A stretch of DNA of 64,000 nucleotides from Lycocorax pyrrhopterus obiensis. Taxonomy: Eukaryota > Chordata > Aves > Passeriformes > Paradisaeidae. Positions 1 to 17,167 of this stretch are shown here, piece after piece. The notes beneath the pieces are model-generated. The model was not told where the DNA came from. It saw nothing but the letters and a program-made list of their open reading frames with translations, and did not search any database. Positions within the stretch are counted from its first letter, which is position 1; every line of letters begins with the position of its first letter. Made by a program: the position numbers and the translations under genes. The stretch lies in NCBI GenBank assembly GCA_014706295.1, contig JACSVZ010000006.1:25664629-25728628 (forward strand), given 5' to 3'.

Positions 1-1844
1 TGCTTTAATGCAAACCAGCAGTATGGCAAATTGTTGATTTGTCCCCATTCTCTTCACTGTCAGCTAGACCTTTTGAAAAGAATAAAGAAAAGCAATCTAT
101 TAGGCTACAGCTTCTCCCATACATTCAGTTTGGCTTTTCTCTTATGTATAAAAGAGACATTCATACATGCTGATGATCCTCCTAACACCTAATGTAAGAT
201 TAGCAGTGTATACCACTGGCAAACTTGCCTTAGTTAAACCAAAATCCTCAGGAGTCCTGCTTATTTTCACCTCTATTCATCATTCAGATTCTATCCCAGA
301 ATAAAAGCTGAAAAATGCACAGTTGTCTAGAAATGGCTCCTAGATAAAGAAATAAAATGTGTGTGAAGCCATTCAAAATGAACAGAAATAAGAGTCCCCT
401 GGATGTGCCAACAGGCTGGAGCACAGTGACTTTGAGGGAAATGAAAGACAGGGGTTTTTTTTAAAATCACATTGCTCACATTTAGAATTCCTCTGATTAT
501 TAGAAAACCATAGGCAGGGAATAAAGGACAAGCTGGTAAGAAAAGCAAACAATCAAGACTGAAAAAAAAAAGACAAAAAAGGAAGCGGTTCACACAAAGC
601 CTAATATACCTAGTCATAAGGGTTTCCAATCTAAAAATGCACATGAAGAAAGTAGCCTTTGGCCTGAGTATGAGTTTCATTATTACAGGAGTTTTCAAGT
701 TGTTTTGAGGCTACATATGAGTCTTTTTTTTCCTGCAACACCTTATAAACCAAAAGTGCCTTGCTGGGCACATGTATGTAAATATTATCAGTCAGTAGCC
801 GATTTTGGCTAACATCTCTGGTGTTAGTTATTCAGGCTGCATTATGTATTACAAATAAATTATTGAGGGGGCAAGAAAAGGCTCCATGATGCACATAGTA
901 TTCATTCCAATGATCTTTTATCTCCATAGCTAAGATTTCCCTCAAGCATGGAAATATCATCAGAAGCACAGGCTTGGTTTAATTTGCTGCGAACTCCAAG
1001 GAAAACGGATATTGGAGCGCAGTGGAGAGAATGCACAGTGCTATGACAAGCATCATCTGGTTAATGATGTCCTTAGTGGCAGCATATCCCCTGTTTTGTA
1101 TTCTGTGGTTGCTACAATTATTGTAAAATCAGCCAGAATTTATATGTTTTAACTTGTTGCCTCAAAAAGACCCCATTTCCTTCCCTGGGCCCAGCAGAGA
1201 ATGTAGGTTGCAGCCAAAGAAAAAAAAAAGAAAACTTTTAGTGTAAAAAATCCAGGAAATATATATATAATGAAGAAGAAGAAGAAGAATGGCTGTTATC
1301 TAAGAAAGTGAAATAATGCTGCTGTTAAAATAATACTAGTGAGGTCAAATTCCACCTGTCTATAACATGCAGATGCACTAAGGAATGAAATTTTTTATCA
1401 CATAAAGCCATTCATTATTGCCTTCATTGACTAAGAACATAAAAAATATCATTAACAATAAAGAGAAACAAAGTTGTTGTGATAAATGAGAAAACCCACT
1501 CATTGAAGTCTTTGATCTGCTCTTTGTCAATACTACACGGGCTACGTGCATCCAGTTCTGTGTTCATCGGTGTGGTTTGCACACTGCAATCAGAGTAGAC
1601 CAGTGCAGTGTTGATCAGGTGCAGGGTGTTTATTGTTAACTGGAGTCATGAAATCTTTAAAATACACTAGAAGACACAACTCTGAATAGAGAAAAGAGAT
1701 TTTGATGTGTCAGGTTACAATTTTTTTTTAAAAGTCCCATCTTGTGGTTTACATTTCTCATGTAACAATTTACTGAAACGAAATTATGCTGAGAAATGTT
1801 AGATATTCACTACTTAAAGGCTGTACTTCACATTACATACTTAC
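1..1844 (-). other. GABRA2: GABRA2 intron, 5' part (continues off the left edge)
   Basis: This is intronic sequence downstream of the last GABRA2 exon in the window. The donor right after the exon is GTAAGT, a near-consensus 5' splice site. I searched for the next family exon (the one that starts by completing the Tyr codon and continues the extracellular domain) and did not find it, so it lies off the left edge. The stretch is AT-rich, with a short (GAA)6 run at 1272-1289. I see no other gene. Confidence 0.85.
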
Positions 1845-1927
1845 AGCTGCCAAATTTCAGTGGGCATGAGTGAGCATCCATGGGGAAGTCTTCCAAGTGC
1901 ATTGGGCATTCAGCTTGGACTGTAAGC
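1845..1927 (-). CDS. GABRA2: GABRA2 coding exon 5 (83 bp): Cys-loop segment
   Basis: This exon encodes residues 160-186 of the GABA-A receptor alpha-2 subunit, plus one base of Tyr187. It reads [27 protein letters not shown]. Cys166 and Cys180 are separated by exactly 13 residues, which is the signature of the Cys-loop ligand-gated channel family. The Q-A-E and H-S-C residues match alpha-2 rather than alpha-1 (R-A-E, H-A-C) or alpha-5. The acceptor is TTTGCCTTTCAG and the donor is CAGCT|GTAAGT. The 83-bp length is the usual one for this exon in the family. The first G completes the Arg159 codon begun in the previous exon. The product acts at the neuronal plasma membrane as part of a pentameric GABA-gated chloride channel. 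Confidence 0.96.
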
Positions 1928-4648
<2,721 letters not shown>

Positions 4649-6970
4649 TCAATGTATTAAGGGTATGACACTCTTCTTCACGATTGTTTTGTTGTTCATG
4701 TTGTTTTTATATTGAACTCTTTCAATATTTAGATTTCCGTATCTGATATACAAAGTATCTGTGACATGGGTAATCTCATTAAACACAATAAGGAAGGAAA
4801 GTAAGGAAAAAAACACACAGGAAGAGATTAAATAGTTCTTTCAGCATCTTCTCCTGTAGAGTAACCCAGCATTTCAAGAGCATGGAGAATGGCTGAGACT
4901 GGAAGTAAGGAAACAAGGCAACCCATAAAGGGTACAGTATATACAAGCAGAATGATAAAAGATTTTTCCAAAGGGGAATGTAAGGCTCTGTAGTGGTATG
5001 GATCTTCTTAACAAAAGTACATGGGCAGGAAACAATAGCTGATGATTAACAGGTGACACACACTGCCTGGTGAACCTTACTCTGATGCCTAGCCTTGGGA
5101 AGGCAGTACAGTCTGGAAAAAAAGGATGCAAGCAAAAATAGACTGATGACCTAGAGCAGATGCCTGTGTCAACCAGTGCTGGGTATCCTGTCTGGTGGGT
5201 TTTGTTGCTATTTAGTTGGTTGCTGGCTCGGGTTGAACCACAACACAAGCAAACAACTGATTAAACACTGATAATGTAAATTCATCAACTATCTTCAAAA
5301 TGGAACTGTAAATGGATTTAATGTTTTGCTACTGTCAGCACAGCACATAAATTGGATATGGGAGAGCTTAAAAACTGTTGGAAGCAAACTGTATTCAGCA
5401 TATTGGCAAATGCTACCTTGGTGCAATTTTGTTTTGTTGGACAGGTGCAAAATGGTCTCATGATTTCAAAGTATTAGTATGCTGCAGCAGTCTGTACTAC
5501 TGCAACTGCTCTGCACAAACCATTTTGAAGTAAACTATCTCTGAATGGAAAAGGCCCAATAAAATTTAACCAATATAAAATTTTCAAGGGATTTCAATAT
5601 AAAAGTGACTTCAAGGAACTTATCAGCCTCTGTCATTTTCTGCTGGCTCCCTTGTGTGCTGATTAACAAGCATTAAGGTTCTTCTCCATCAATCATACAG
5701 CAATACAAAAGGAGTGCTGACTAGACAGCGACAAGTGACAGCTCTCTTCAGCTCCTTTGGTCTGTGAGCCAAAGAGCTGTGAGGACCTTTTCCAGGCCAG
5801 GGCCAGAGGCTAAGGAGAGCATTTGGAATAAAGGAAAGTGAATTTTTTTAGATGAAGGAGCATGACAGGGGCAGGAGAGAAAGCAGTTCTCATTACGAAC
5901 TGCGACAAGTGCGAAGAGATATTTTGGAAATTATGGACACTTATAAACTAATCTGACAAAAACCAGAAGCTCAATTTTTAGCCATACCAGGAGGTGGTAC
6001 ATTAACATAATAAAATTTTGTGATTGTTCTAATTAAGATTTTAAATACTTAAAATAATATTAAATAAAACTAACATGACAGTACACCAAAAATTAATTTG
6101 GTTTTCTTTAACACCATTTTCTATTATCTCTAATAATATTTTAGTAAATACATCTGTTTAATACAAAATTATGAACCTCTAAAACACGTCTTTGATATTA
6201 TACTTGATTTTGTACAGTTCCTCATCACTGCCAGAGACACTGCCTCATAACAAGTGGTTTGCTCATTTGTCTACGATAGATCACATTCAATTGTCCTCTT
6301 TTATTTGCAGACTTATATGTTGTTTTATTTGTTAAATATCATGTGACTTAAAATCCCACTTACAAATAGCAAGTTACCTGTCAGTTCAGTTGCAGACCAG
6401 GGTAAGTGACAAAATGCATAGTATCATGGAGGATCAGGAGCAGCAGGGGAGTATATGAAATCTGGATAGAAATACCAGGTAATTAAAGGAAAACAATTGC
6501 CCTAAGAGCTTCCTCATGGTTTTTGTCTGAGGGGCTTACCAATAAATAATTTTTGTGGTAAGATTGATGTTTGAGGTAAAAAGAATTGGGAAGAAGAGCC
6601 TGAGGGAGTAAGACTTTGAAATTCCACTGAAATTCAACAGAAGTGAGTGATATGTCCTACAGGTTCTTTTGACAAACAACCCTGCACATAAATGGTTAGA
6701 ATATAAATCTGAACTTTTTTGCAATGTTTCCATCAATAAAGAACTTCAAAGATCCTGCTTCTTTACTGTCTTCCAACATACGTAAAAAGAATTACAAGAG
6801 AAATAAAACAGAAAAAAAAGCAGACATGAAATACCAATAAATCAAAACAGCAACATTTCACAAAAGCTCACATCTGCTGCAAGGCAACAGCTATGGAAGT
6901 ACAATGAGCAGGAAAGAATCTGAGCTGCAGCCTTGAGAGATCCTACTGATAAATCTCTGACTGGTCCACA

Positions 6971-7650
6971 GGTAATGGTTAATGGCTCAAACACTCTTAA
7001 GGTAACCACCAAAGGACTTTGCCCACTATGGCAAACTGTATAAAGAAGCTGTATAGCGAAACTGTATAAAGAAACTGCTCATCTGAGACCACAGAACTCC
7101 CCTCTCTCCCTCTCCCCAGTATGCTTCCTGGAAATCTGGACAGTAAGTTAAGCCTCCTGATGGGAACTTGAGATAAGATAAAGGTGCTGCTTTTGTCCAA
7201 TTATCTCAGGTCTAAGAAGAAGTAAACAAGGCTGAGAAGGATGTATCCACAAGAAAAGCCAACTCAGCAGATGTGCTGAAAATAAGCCCTGGCTTGGTCT
7301 GGCAGGGAGAGACCATAGCCACCAGACTCATTTCTGGGGTCTTCCACCAGAGGACTGCACATGATCCACAGTTGCAACAGATCCGTGGTGCTGCAAAAGA
7401 CAGTACAAAATTCCCCTCCCCAGGAGAGGTGTCTGGGCATTCCCATGCAAACCTGAACATAGATTAACCCACTGAACTCAATGTTTCATGGGCTTCCCCC
7501 ACCCCAGGCAGATCAAAACTGAGACCATCACTTCGACCAGCAAACATTGAAATTACAACAATCAAGTCTTGTCGCTGAATCCATGAGTGGTGATATCTTT
7601 CTACTCTTCTCCTTTCCTTCTCTTTCTTTCTTTTCCTTGTAAATTTTCTT
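6971..7650 (+). mobile_element. LTR-like dispersed repeat, copy 1 (probable avian ERVL-type solo LTR)
   Basis: This shares two blocks with the repeat at 15325-16362. The first is the opening TAATGGTTAATGGCTCAAAC. The second is a stretch of about 300 bases from 7323 to about 7630, which ends in a CTTTC-rich pyrimidine tract. Between the blocks the two copies do not align, as expected for a fast-changing U3. In that part of this copy AACTGTATAAAGAA occurs twice (7033-7047 and 7059-7073), giving two TATAAA motifs that could be LTR promoter elements. The left end reads GG rather than the TG typical of LTRs, the right end is unclear, and I found no target-site duplication. Assignment to ERVL, and the orientation, are inference. 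Confidence 0.5.
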
Positions 7651-10600
7651 CAGTGTTATTTTTATGCTTTTGTATTGCTATATTGCTATAGATATTAATA
7701 ACCAAAATGGCTACATACTTCCTTTCCCCTGCAACCAAAATTTTCCAAAATTAACTTTTATACATAGAACCTGAGTTACTCTCACCTTTGGGGTGGTTTG
7801 TAACACCATCCAGTCTGCGCTGGAGATCTTTATTTCAGAACATCTCATTTAGAAGATGGAAACAGGGAATAAACCAAGGTTTGGTGTGCATGATGATGAA
7901 AACCTTCTATTTCTATTTACCACAATAGTAGTAAAATCTCACACAGTTCATAAATAACTTTCTACAGACCTCTTTGCATTTTTTCAGTGGATATATTGGG
8001 ATCTCAATTTTGTATGAAGGGAAACTAAGGCACAGAGGTGAAATTAATTTGTCAAGATCCATTTACAATTATTATGAAAAGCAAAATACAACTCCGGCCT
8101 CTGCAGTGCTATATTCACTGATCCTATGTTCTATTCTATGCCAAATCTGTTCTACTTATGATCATGGATATCCCTATTGATGTTTACCACATAAAATAAA
8201 TGAAAAAACAGGAAGGTATTGAAATACTTTGAATATAATCAACATGATAAAAAGGCAGCATTTATCAAAAGATGCTACATAAAGATTTTGAAACTAATTC
8301 CTATTTGATATATGTGCCACTTTGTGGTAAATCCTGTGTAATGTTTACTTTTCAATCAAGACTAACATTCAGTGAGAAACGCAAATCTGGACTCTAAGAA
8401 AAAATACTCAGATTAATACCTGATACTAATTTCATTCATTCTACAGATGTAAAAAAACCTGTGCTCTCTCTGGACATGACCTAACCACTTTCCAGTATAT
8501 AGTGCAGTATCTCCACAAAATCACAGGGGCATAATTCCAGGTCTTCAGAGGACTCCTGCGATCATTTCTAGACAAGAAAGTGCTTCCTACTGTGTTGTGT
8601 CTAAAATGGTGCTCACACAGCTAGACTCTAACACAGTACAATTAAACATAATCTTTTAAATATGTATTATACCACCTTACATGAAATACAGGTACAGGTG
8701 ATGAGATTCTTACTACAGTTTTAAGAAGCACTTGACCCTCTTCAATGGTCAGAAGAATAAAATGGCGAGAAAATTTCATTCCTCTTTTAATATGCAGTTG
8801 TTGTGCATAACAGTATGCACCATAAAAAAGACATTAGTATCTCTGGCAGAAGCTTTAACTGACCTGAGTATAAGCAATCTCCACTACATGGTAGTCTTCT
8901 TTTTTTTTTTTTTTTAACTAAGGCCAGATTTGTATGGGAAAAGTTCAAACAACAAAAAATGTACTCTTATCCTTTCCGATAAGGGTTGGCAGATTTTGGC
9001 AGTTTTAGCCAAAAAAAAAGATATAAAGATCGACATGTTCCAAATATCTCAAAAATTTTAAGTGTCCATTAGCAAGCAGTATTGTCCTGAAGCAGACTGA
9101 ACATTTTATTTTATTACCTTCTGGAACACAGCATTTTGTTTAATGAATAGTTCAAGCCAGAGTTCCTCATTCCCTACTTGTAAAAATTTTTCTTAGTCAT
9201 TTCTCTAAAGTATGTTTGTCTTTTTCCTGACCACTCTTAAAGCCATTAAACAGACATACATATATAACCACAAAAACAAGTTTTAAATACTGTAAAATAT
9301 AAAACTTTTAAAAGGCAAATAAAAAAAATTAAAAACAAGCAAAGGGGAAATGGCACATACAGCTTTTCACTGAGTCCTTAAAACAGTCAGAAATACTGTG
9401 GTTGATACACTGATGAGATAAACAGTTCAGATTCATGGATCTAAATCTCACCTAGATAATATACGAACTGCATATAAATGTTTGTTTTTACATCAGTATA
9501 ATTTCTTAATTTTAATTCTTAAAATATACACTCTCGTTTTCATATCTGCCTTAAGGAAATGTGTAATTTTTCCTTCAGATTTGTTCAAAAACGTTAACAA
9601 TATTAGTATGTAACTGGTGCTGTAGAATACTAATGATTGGTATGCATCTGAGCATCAAAATCGCTTTCAAGAAAACCAAGAAGGAGTTCAGAGAGAAGAC
9701 TCAAAAAATGTAATTATTCAAAGCAAAATAATCTGCCCAGTATATGCACACTTACAATAATATGATGATATTTGTCGGTGTGATGAGTATAAATTTGAGG
9801 CAACTTCTGCAGTTCAATTTATTAAACCTGAACACTAGACATTTTCAGTGAATGCTGAAATTAGCTTTACAGTAGGAGGATCACATCATTAGTTGGTTGT
9901 CTTGGTGGTTGTCTCTGTGGGCAGATCTATGTAGGGTGCAGATGGCACACAGAAGGAATAACACACTACAGCAGTCTGCATAATCTAGTTCATCATTGTA
10001 CAGCTTGGCTTCACCTAGGACCATCCACCAGACTGGACAAACAATCCATCTCATTTGCTACTTATCTCTTCTCTAAAAGGAAGCAATTGTCTAACAATAT
10101 GAGGACTGAAAGAGTTCTCTGAACCTCCTCAAAGCTCCAATCACAAGCACTGACTACTCAGGCTCTGCACAAGCACTTGTGTATCAACAGCAAACCTCAC
10201 TGCACAGATAAATAAACCGAGTCCATTTCCTGTTCTCCAAAACCTACCTTCTGATATGTGCACAACAAAGAACATAGAAGGAAATAGCAGACAGCCAGAA
10301 GTTCCCTTCAGGCCTCTCGAGGTGTGGATCTTACATACTAGTGAATAGAATCCTTGAAAATATTCTGATGAAGGAGGATTGTGGTTTGAAACTGCCTTGT
10401 TGGTTATTTTTTATCAAAACCCTTAACAGCCCTGTTAAAAGCTGAAACACTATCCCATCAATGCATTTCAAAGGAACATGTATTCATTTTTAAATACATA
10501 AGTAATGTCTGCCAGATACACATGACCTTTAATACTATCAAGAGTATGTGCAATATTTCTAGGGAATTGCAGCACAATTTTTCTCTATTTGAAGTACTTG

Positions 10601-13600
10601 TTTCAAGCCTTTTATTTCTGCCTAATCTGTCAACTTCAGTCATTTTTGTCTAAGCATTTAATCTAAACATGAAGTATCTTAAAAAAATCTGTAAAAAATG
10701 TGTTTAACCAGTTTGAATGATAGCGTCTAGGGAAGAGAATGTTTTTCTATTCATATTAATTTATGAAAAGGACCTTCTCTGAATAAATTTCTGTCTCTTT
10801 CTTTCCATATACCTGATGTATAGGAACTCTGAGTCTAAAAGAAGCACCAAGGAGGGATAAGAGAGGCATGTAAAAGATACGAATAGGGAGAAAAGAGACT
10901 ACAGGACGTTTTTCCCACTGCTGTCACTAAAAATAAAAACACTTCTCATTATCCTTTTTTTATTCAGACATGGCAAAAGAGCAACCCTGAAACACAGTGG
11001 ATGCCTGGTGGCAGGAACAGGAATCCAAACAAAGGTACAGAGAGAGCTAACAGCAGTGACAGGCTTGGACACAGCCTCTGACAAATCAATCTCCAATATC
11101 GATCCACTTGGCAGGATATTGCACATCCTGAGGAAAAAGCCTTCCCAACAGAATAAAAGGACAGAAGCTCTGCAAGAGATCATGTGAGAGATTATCATCA
11201 AAATTTCAGCGTATGGATTGAACTTGCAAAGGCGATTACCTGAGCCAATAATAAAAGGAAATAAAGCAACAAGTTTATTGACTTTTCAGAAACATATCGA
11301 TTATAAAAACACAACTTAGATGCTCCCCAATGCTCCTCAATACCCAAAAAGTCCAAGTGTATTTATCATTTCTTTTACTCTTTAGTCTTCTCTTACTGAG
11401 TTCAAATAATAACTACATAAAAGTAATTGCAGTACTTTTTTTTAATCTTTTTGAAAAAAAAAAATCTTGATGCATTCCCTTATTCTGTCCAGACTTATAT
11501 ATCATACCACCTCCGTAAAGCTTCTCTTAAGTTAAGGAATTCTAGCTAATAATTAGACTTTGAAAGAGCTAAAAATAAGTTGCATAGGAAAAAAAAATCC
11601 AAAACAAAATCTGAAATACAAACTGGAAAGAGGAAATCCGAAAAACAGACAAAAAAAAAAGAAACAGAGTTCCAAGTTCAGTCACTATCTCTAAAGAACC
11701 ATCCTCAGTTGTAGTGAGGAATGCTGTAACAACCCTTCTGATTGTTTCTGTATTTGACTTTCAGTCTTCATTGAAAATTTCTATTCTGGCTGTATTTGAA
11801 AAATCAGAAACATTTATTGACATTTCAGTTGAAAACTGACAAGATGGAAGTGTGTGTAGCGATGAACTAGCTGTGTATGACAATCTCTGCAGAGAAAGGT
11901 TCCTGTTTCTTGACTTCAAAGTGAAAAACTGGAGGTCTGTCATCAAGAAACTAGGAAAAACTTGTTTACAAACAACTTGGGAACAAAGGTGTAACCACAG
12001 TAAACAAAACTCCCCAATAACAATGAAAATCTAAGACTGAAAGTTGAAGTACAAAAGTTTCAGAAAGCTTCTTAGTTTTAATATTCAAGCTAAACTGATT
12101 CGAGCCCCGCCACCTACTAACCGTGTGTTGTAGGAAAGCCAGAAAGATGTTCCCATGACAATCAGAAAGACTCTTCTGAGGCAAAATTTGCTAAATCTTG
12201 GCAAAGCTTTTCCACAGCAGACCTTATATAAAGGGTCTCAGTACCTAAATAATCTGTCTTACATAAAATAACTATTGCTTGAGGAGTAAATAGGTCTCAT
12301 TTATTGTATATATAATTTTTTTCAATTATGGACATCAGCACTTACTATGTCTACGGCTATGGGGGAAATTTTAAGAGCCAAAGTGTCAGGAGAGCCTGGA
12401 AAGACACCAAGTCTGAGAAAAAGAGGTAAAAGTACAATGCTTTCAGTGCTGAAATTCAAGTTAGCAGCATATAGAGATATAATGATGGTACAGTTTACCA
12501 GACTTCAAGTAATTAATTTTTAAAACCGGAAAAAATAATTAGGTTTAATGTCCAATCCTTTTTATCCCACAAATTATAATTCAACCAAGTTTATCCTTTA
12601 CCTCTGAATTTTCAAATATTAAATATTTTAATTTCATGATAAATGCTTTAATTAGCATCTGTAATAATGATTCAGTCCTATCACTCTTTAGAAAATTCAG
12701 ACGTGCTTTGCATTTCAGTTGTTCTGTCCAATTTTTCCTTTTTTTTTGTAAACAATGCAGCTTTTCTTCTCTCAGGCTAATGTCAAAATAAATTTGTATC
12801 ACTGATTGGGTTAGAAGCCTATAAGGCATAGCATCACAATACTGAACTTAAACATCTCTGAGAAATAACAGCTCAAAAAGACAGAAGAGTGAAAGTAAAA
12901 TCTGTTTGATCCCAAGTTTTGCTTTGCCTTCCTTGATTCTCACTAGTTTGCAAAAGGAAGTTGAAAATTCTTATATATTGGCATTGTATATTTGACATTA
13001 AATAGAGTGGTTGACATACAATAGCATTTCTTCGACACAAATGATACAGATACCCAAATATTTTTTTTCATTTGAAGCACAGTTTGAAACATTTCTCCTG
13101 GCCAAGAGTTAACAGATTTGGTAGCTGACTATTTTGGTCAGAACAAAGAGTAGCATCTTTTTAACTTAGTCAAAATGTTAATCCACAACAAGGACCAAAT
13201 GCTTTTGACTCTTAACACATTTGGAGAAAAATCTCAGCCTCATCTTCTACCTCCTGAATTCATCAACAGCAACTTCAGCTAACTTAAAATCAGTCAAAGA
13301 TCAAACTCTCTCGGACTTAATTATTTTTTGGCAAAATTGTGATACTGGAAAAACACAGCGAATGTGAATAAAAACCTACATTCTAGCAATCATACAGAGT
13401 CACAGATCGTACACAATACTATATAGCCATTAATGGGAACTGCTAGTGAGCAAAACAGAAACCTCACAAATTCACAGCAATTCAACAACAAAGGTTAGAC
13501 TTATATTTTACCAACTTCGTGAATCATCACCATGTGAGAACTGTATCCTTAGCTCCAATCCAACCCATCACTGCCCATGTGCCACTTCCTTCTTCCATAC

Positions 13601-15324
13601 TCTAAACACATATTAATCATCTCCCATGTACGTGAGTCCCCTTCCTGTTTTCAAAAGCACCCCTTTTCTTCTAAGCACCATTATTCTTCACAAGATACTA
13701 ACCAAGGAGGAAAAAACAAACTGGAAAATAGATCATGCAAAGCGGTGCAGTCACACACATGATGCTTTTTCTTACTATAAGAAAATCCCATCAGAAGGAA
13801 TGCTAGGGGCAGCAATAATCATGAGAGTTTTGGGCAACAGCAATGTTCAGCCTAAAAACCTCATGTGACTGAGGGCCTCACCATTCATATTGTGACAGCA
13901 GAGGACCTAAGGGGCTGGGACCCAACCTTCCTGAAAAATCTGAGTTTGGGATCCTCTGAAAATGCTGGAGGACATGAGCAAGAGTCAAACTTATTCTTCC
14001 AATGAAGCCTTTTAAAGAGGAAATTTAAAAAATAGTAATATCCCAGGGTTTCCAACATTTACAGAAGAAAATATCAATGAATGCTCTGTATAATAGTTTA
14101 CATTATCAATTCAGTCATGCAGGTCCTAAATGAAAAAGTCCTCATGGTTAAAACTCTAATGTCACCTTCATGTTCGACAGAATATGTGATGGTTTGGAAG
14201 CTATTATTTCAAAACTCACATGTTGAAATTTTCTAATTGACTGCTCATACGTTTCAAAATGATTTTATAATTATCAACAGAACAAGCTAAATTAACCCTG
14301 AAGCTTGTAGTAATAAGAATTAAACTGCTCTTACTTATCTATCTACTTATCTGCAAATAAACCTACCCATTACAGCAACAGCTGCCGTTCTGATGCACTG
14401 CACTCTGCTTTGATTAACACCTCTGCATGGATCTGCTAGAGCTGTAGCATCAAAGGACCTGACCCCTTACTGCACTGTCTGTATGTCTATGCAAATAGAC
14501 ACCCAGAGTTCTCCACACATTTATACACTGATGTCAAAAGTGTGTTGGGAGCAAGGGAATAGGCTCAGGGAGCTTTTCATTACATTTCTGTTTAAGCACA
14601 GATGACTTGCACAGCCTTGGGTAAGTCTCCTTGTGTCACAGTACTCATCTTTAAAAGTGGATTAATATCATGTCCCTGTTACACAGGACTACCATAAATG
14701 CAAGACTTTACCCCTGTAAAGTCATGAGATACTAGACCAACAAGGTCAAGATGTTCATATCATCTTTGTACATAGCTGTGGATACCTTTTTTACAAAGTT
14801 ATTAATAAAATAAGAACAATTTCATAAACCTAAAATCATTAGGAAAAAACACCTCAAGAGAATCAGCAACATGTACAGTAATAAAAACAAAAAAACCCCA
14901 TATTTCTCCTATGATATGGCCTTTCATGTGAAGCTTCACTAATGTATTCATAAATATTAAAACATAGCTTGAAAACTGAAACTATCCCACGCAAAAAAAC
15001 AAACAGAAAAACTCACCAGAATATATTCTCCAAAGCTATGATTACCTGTTAGTCAGTAAGCAAATAACTTTTAAAATGTACAATGTACCATGAAAAATTT
15101 AGTTTCATAAACTTGTTCATAACATCATAATGTTCCCTGTTTTGTATGATGCATAACCTGAATTTTTTCATAGAAAAAGAAATGTTGCCTGATTTAAAAA
15201 ATATTCATTTTTAATGGATACATCTAGGTAGTATTTGCTATGTCTCATATATAATAAAGAATGTTCAAAACACTTCAAAAATAATTTCTTGTAGGATTGG
15301 CGAGAGTAGTGTGGGAGACTGAGA

Positions 15325-16362
15325 TGTTAATGGTTAATGGCTCAAACAATCAGCCACTTGCAAAAGCAGCGGGTGCTTTGCTGAGGATGAGCCCCGTAAC
15401 AGCCCAGGTACAGAGGGTGTGAGCACCAGGGGATGACCATGACAATGCAACCTTTGTTTAGCACAAAGCTGGGGTTTGAGACAGATAAGGGAAGAGGCCA
15501 AAAAGAAGCAGATCCTGTGAGGTGGATTAATACTTTTTATCATGCTGATGTCCTTCCTTACACAAGTGGCTCAGCTGTAAAACTCCCTCTCACCTGGGGG
15601 ACATACTGGGACATTGACACATAGGCCTGATGTTCATCCCTTCTCATGGGGCACAACTGGCTCAACTACGCTGACTGAGAGGCAGCTGTCATGTCTTAGA
15701 AGGTGTCATAAACCACCAAAGACCCCTGAAATGCCCCCAGACTCATTTCTGGGGCCTTCCACCAGAGGACTGCGCATGATCTACAGTGTTGCAACAGATC
15801 CACAGTGTTGCAAAAGACAGTGTAAAACTCCCCCACCCCGGGGAAGGTGCCTGGGCATTCCACCTAAAGCTAAGCATATGTTAACCCACTGAACTTTGCG
15901 TTTCGTGGGCTTCCCCCATCCCCGACGGGTCAAGATTGTGATCACCACTTGGACCAATGGACATTAAAATTGCAACAATTAAGTCTTGCTGCTAAATCCA
16001 CGGATGGTGGTATCATTCTACTCTTATCCTTTCTTTCTCTTTCTTTCTCCCTTTCTTCTCCTAACTTCTCAAAATACATGGTAAGCCAGACTAAAAAATT
16101 CCTGTCAATGCCTTAGTAAGTGCCCTGTGTCTGGATTTGTTAAGGCTGGCTAAGTCTAAGTTTGCTAAATTAAAATTTGTGAAGTACTTACTTTGCCTGG
16201 ATGCTGTTTTAAAATGTGTCAAGTACCTTATTCTACCTTAACGTTCTAAATTTTGCAAGTAAAAGTTTGTTGTTGAATCTGCTGAGAATTTTGTTCTCTC
16301 CTACACATTGCCCAGAGTGAATTAAACAACCTTGCCCTAAACCTGTCAAGTGGACAGGGGCA
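15325..16362 (+). mobile_element. LTR-like dispersed repeat, copy 2 (probable avian ERVL-type solo LTR)
   Basis: This starts with TGTTAATGGTTAATGG and can be read to ...GGACAGGGGCA, giving TG...CA ends and about 1,038 bases. The block from 15738 to about 16040 closely matches 7323-7630 of copy 1. Both share ACTCATTTCTGGGG, CCACCAGAGGACTGC, TTAACCCACTGAACT and a terminal CTTTC-rich tract. The right third (16085-16340) has TAAGT, GCTAAATT and AAGTACCTTA words of the kind seen in bird ERVL LTR R/U5 regions. The flanking 5-mers (TGAGA and TAATA) do not match, so either the ends are approximate or the duplication has decayed. It holds no coding capacity. Short open frames on both strands here are not genes. 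Confidence 0.55.
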
Positions 16363-17035
16363 TAATAGGTAGTTAAAGTAAGTTTGAGATTGTCCTTCCC
16401 TTCCCTTTTAGAGAAGCTATATCCATCATGTCTTTGTACCCAGTGTGAAACATTCTCCTTAATCTCTGTATTATTTGCAGTGAGCTACAAACAATTCCTT
16501 ATAATCCAGAGCAATATTCTGAAAGTTTCTTTCTTTTTTAATGCCACTGACTTCCTTAAACGCTTACTAAACAATTATTAATTGAAATGAAATTATGAAG
16601 GACAGATCTGCAAAACACCACAATCACGTTGATGACCCAGCTTCCAAGCTATGTCTTTCAAGAAGTTTCATTCAGATTTGACTCCCATCAGCTCCCTCAC
16701 TCTATTGCCAACATTAAGAGTGCTCCTTTCACTCCAGGTTTTCACCCAAGAGGAATCCAGTCCATCCATATCAAGATTGCTCCAGAATATAAACCAAAGT
16801 ACAGTTAGTGGGACAATCAGAAGATTTACTGGTCTAAACTAAACGGCTAACACAAGCACACTTACCATGTAAAGTCTATAAACCAATTTCCAAATTTAGA
16901 ACTACATGGGGTTTGACACTTTCTGATTTCAGTGAAATAGTTTTAAATTCACCCACAATAATTAACAGAAAAATACAAGTTTAAAGGAAGTTTATATATA
17001 CCTTACACCATTTACCCATACATGCAAAAGATTCA

Positions 17036-17167
<132 letters not shown>

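Noticed and set aside
1..1844. Search for the next GABRA2 exon (continuing from Tyr187)
   Set aside because: No matching residues or AG...GT-bounded segment were found on the minus strand, so the exon is outside the window.
12100..12125. GATTCGAGCCCCGCC resembles a tRNA T-arm
   Set aside because: No matching anticodon or acceptor stems on either strand nearby.
6971..16362. Full-length provirus between the two LTR-like copies
   Set aside because: The spacing is right, but the copies have dissimilar U3 regions. I see no gag, protease, reverse transcriptase or envelope motif in the 7.7-15.3 kb interval.
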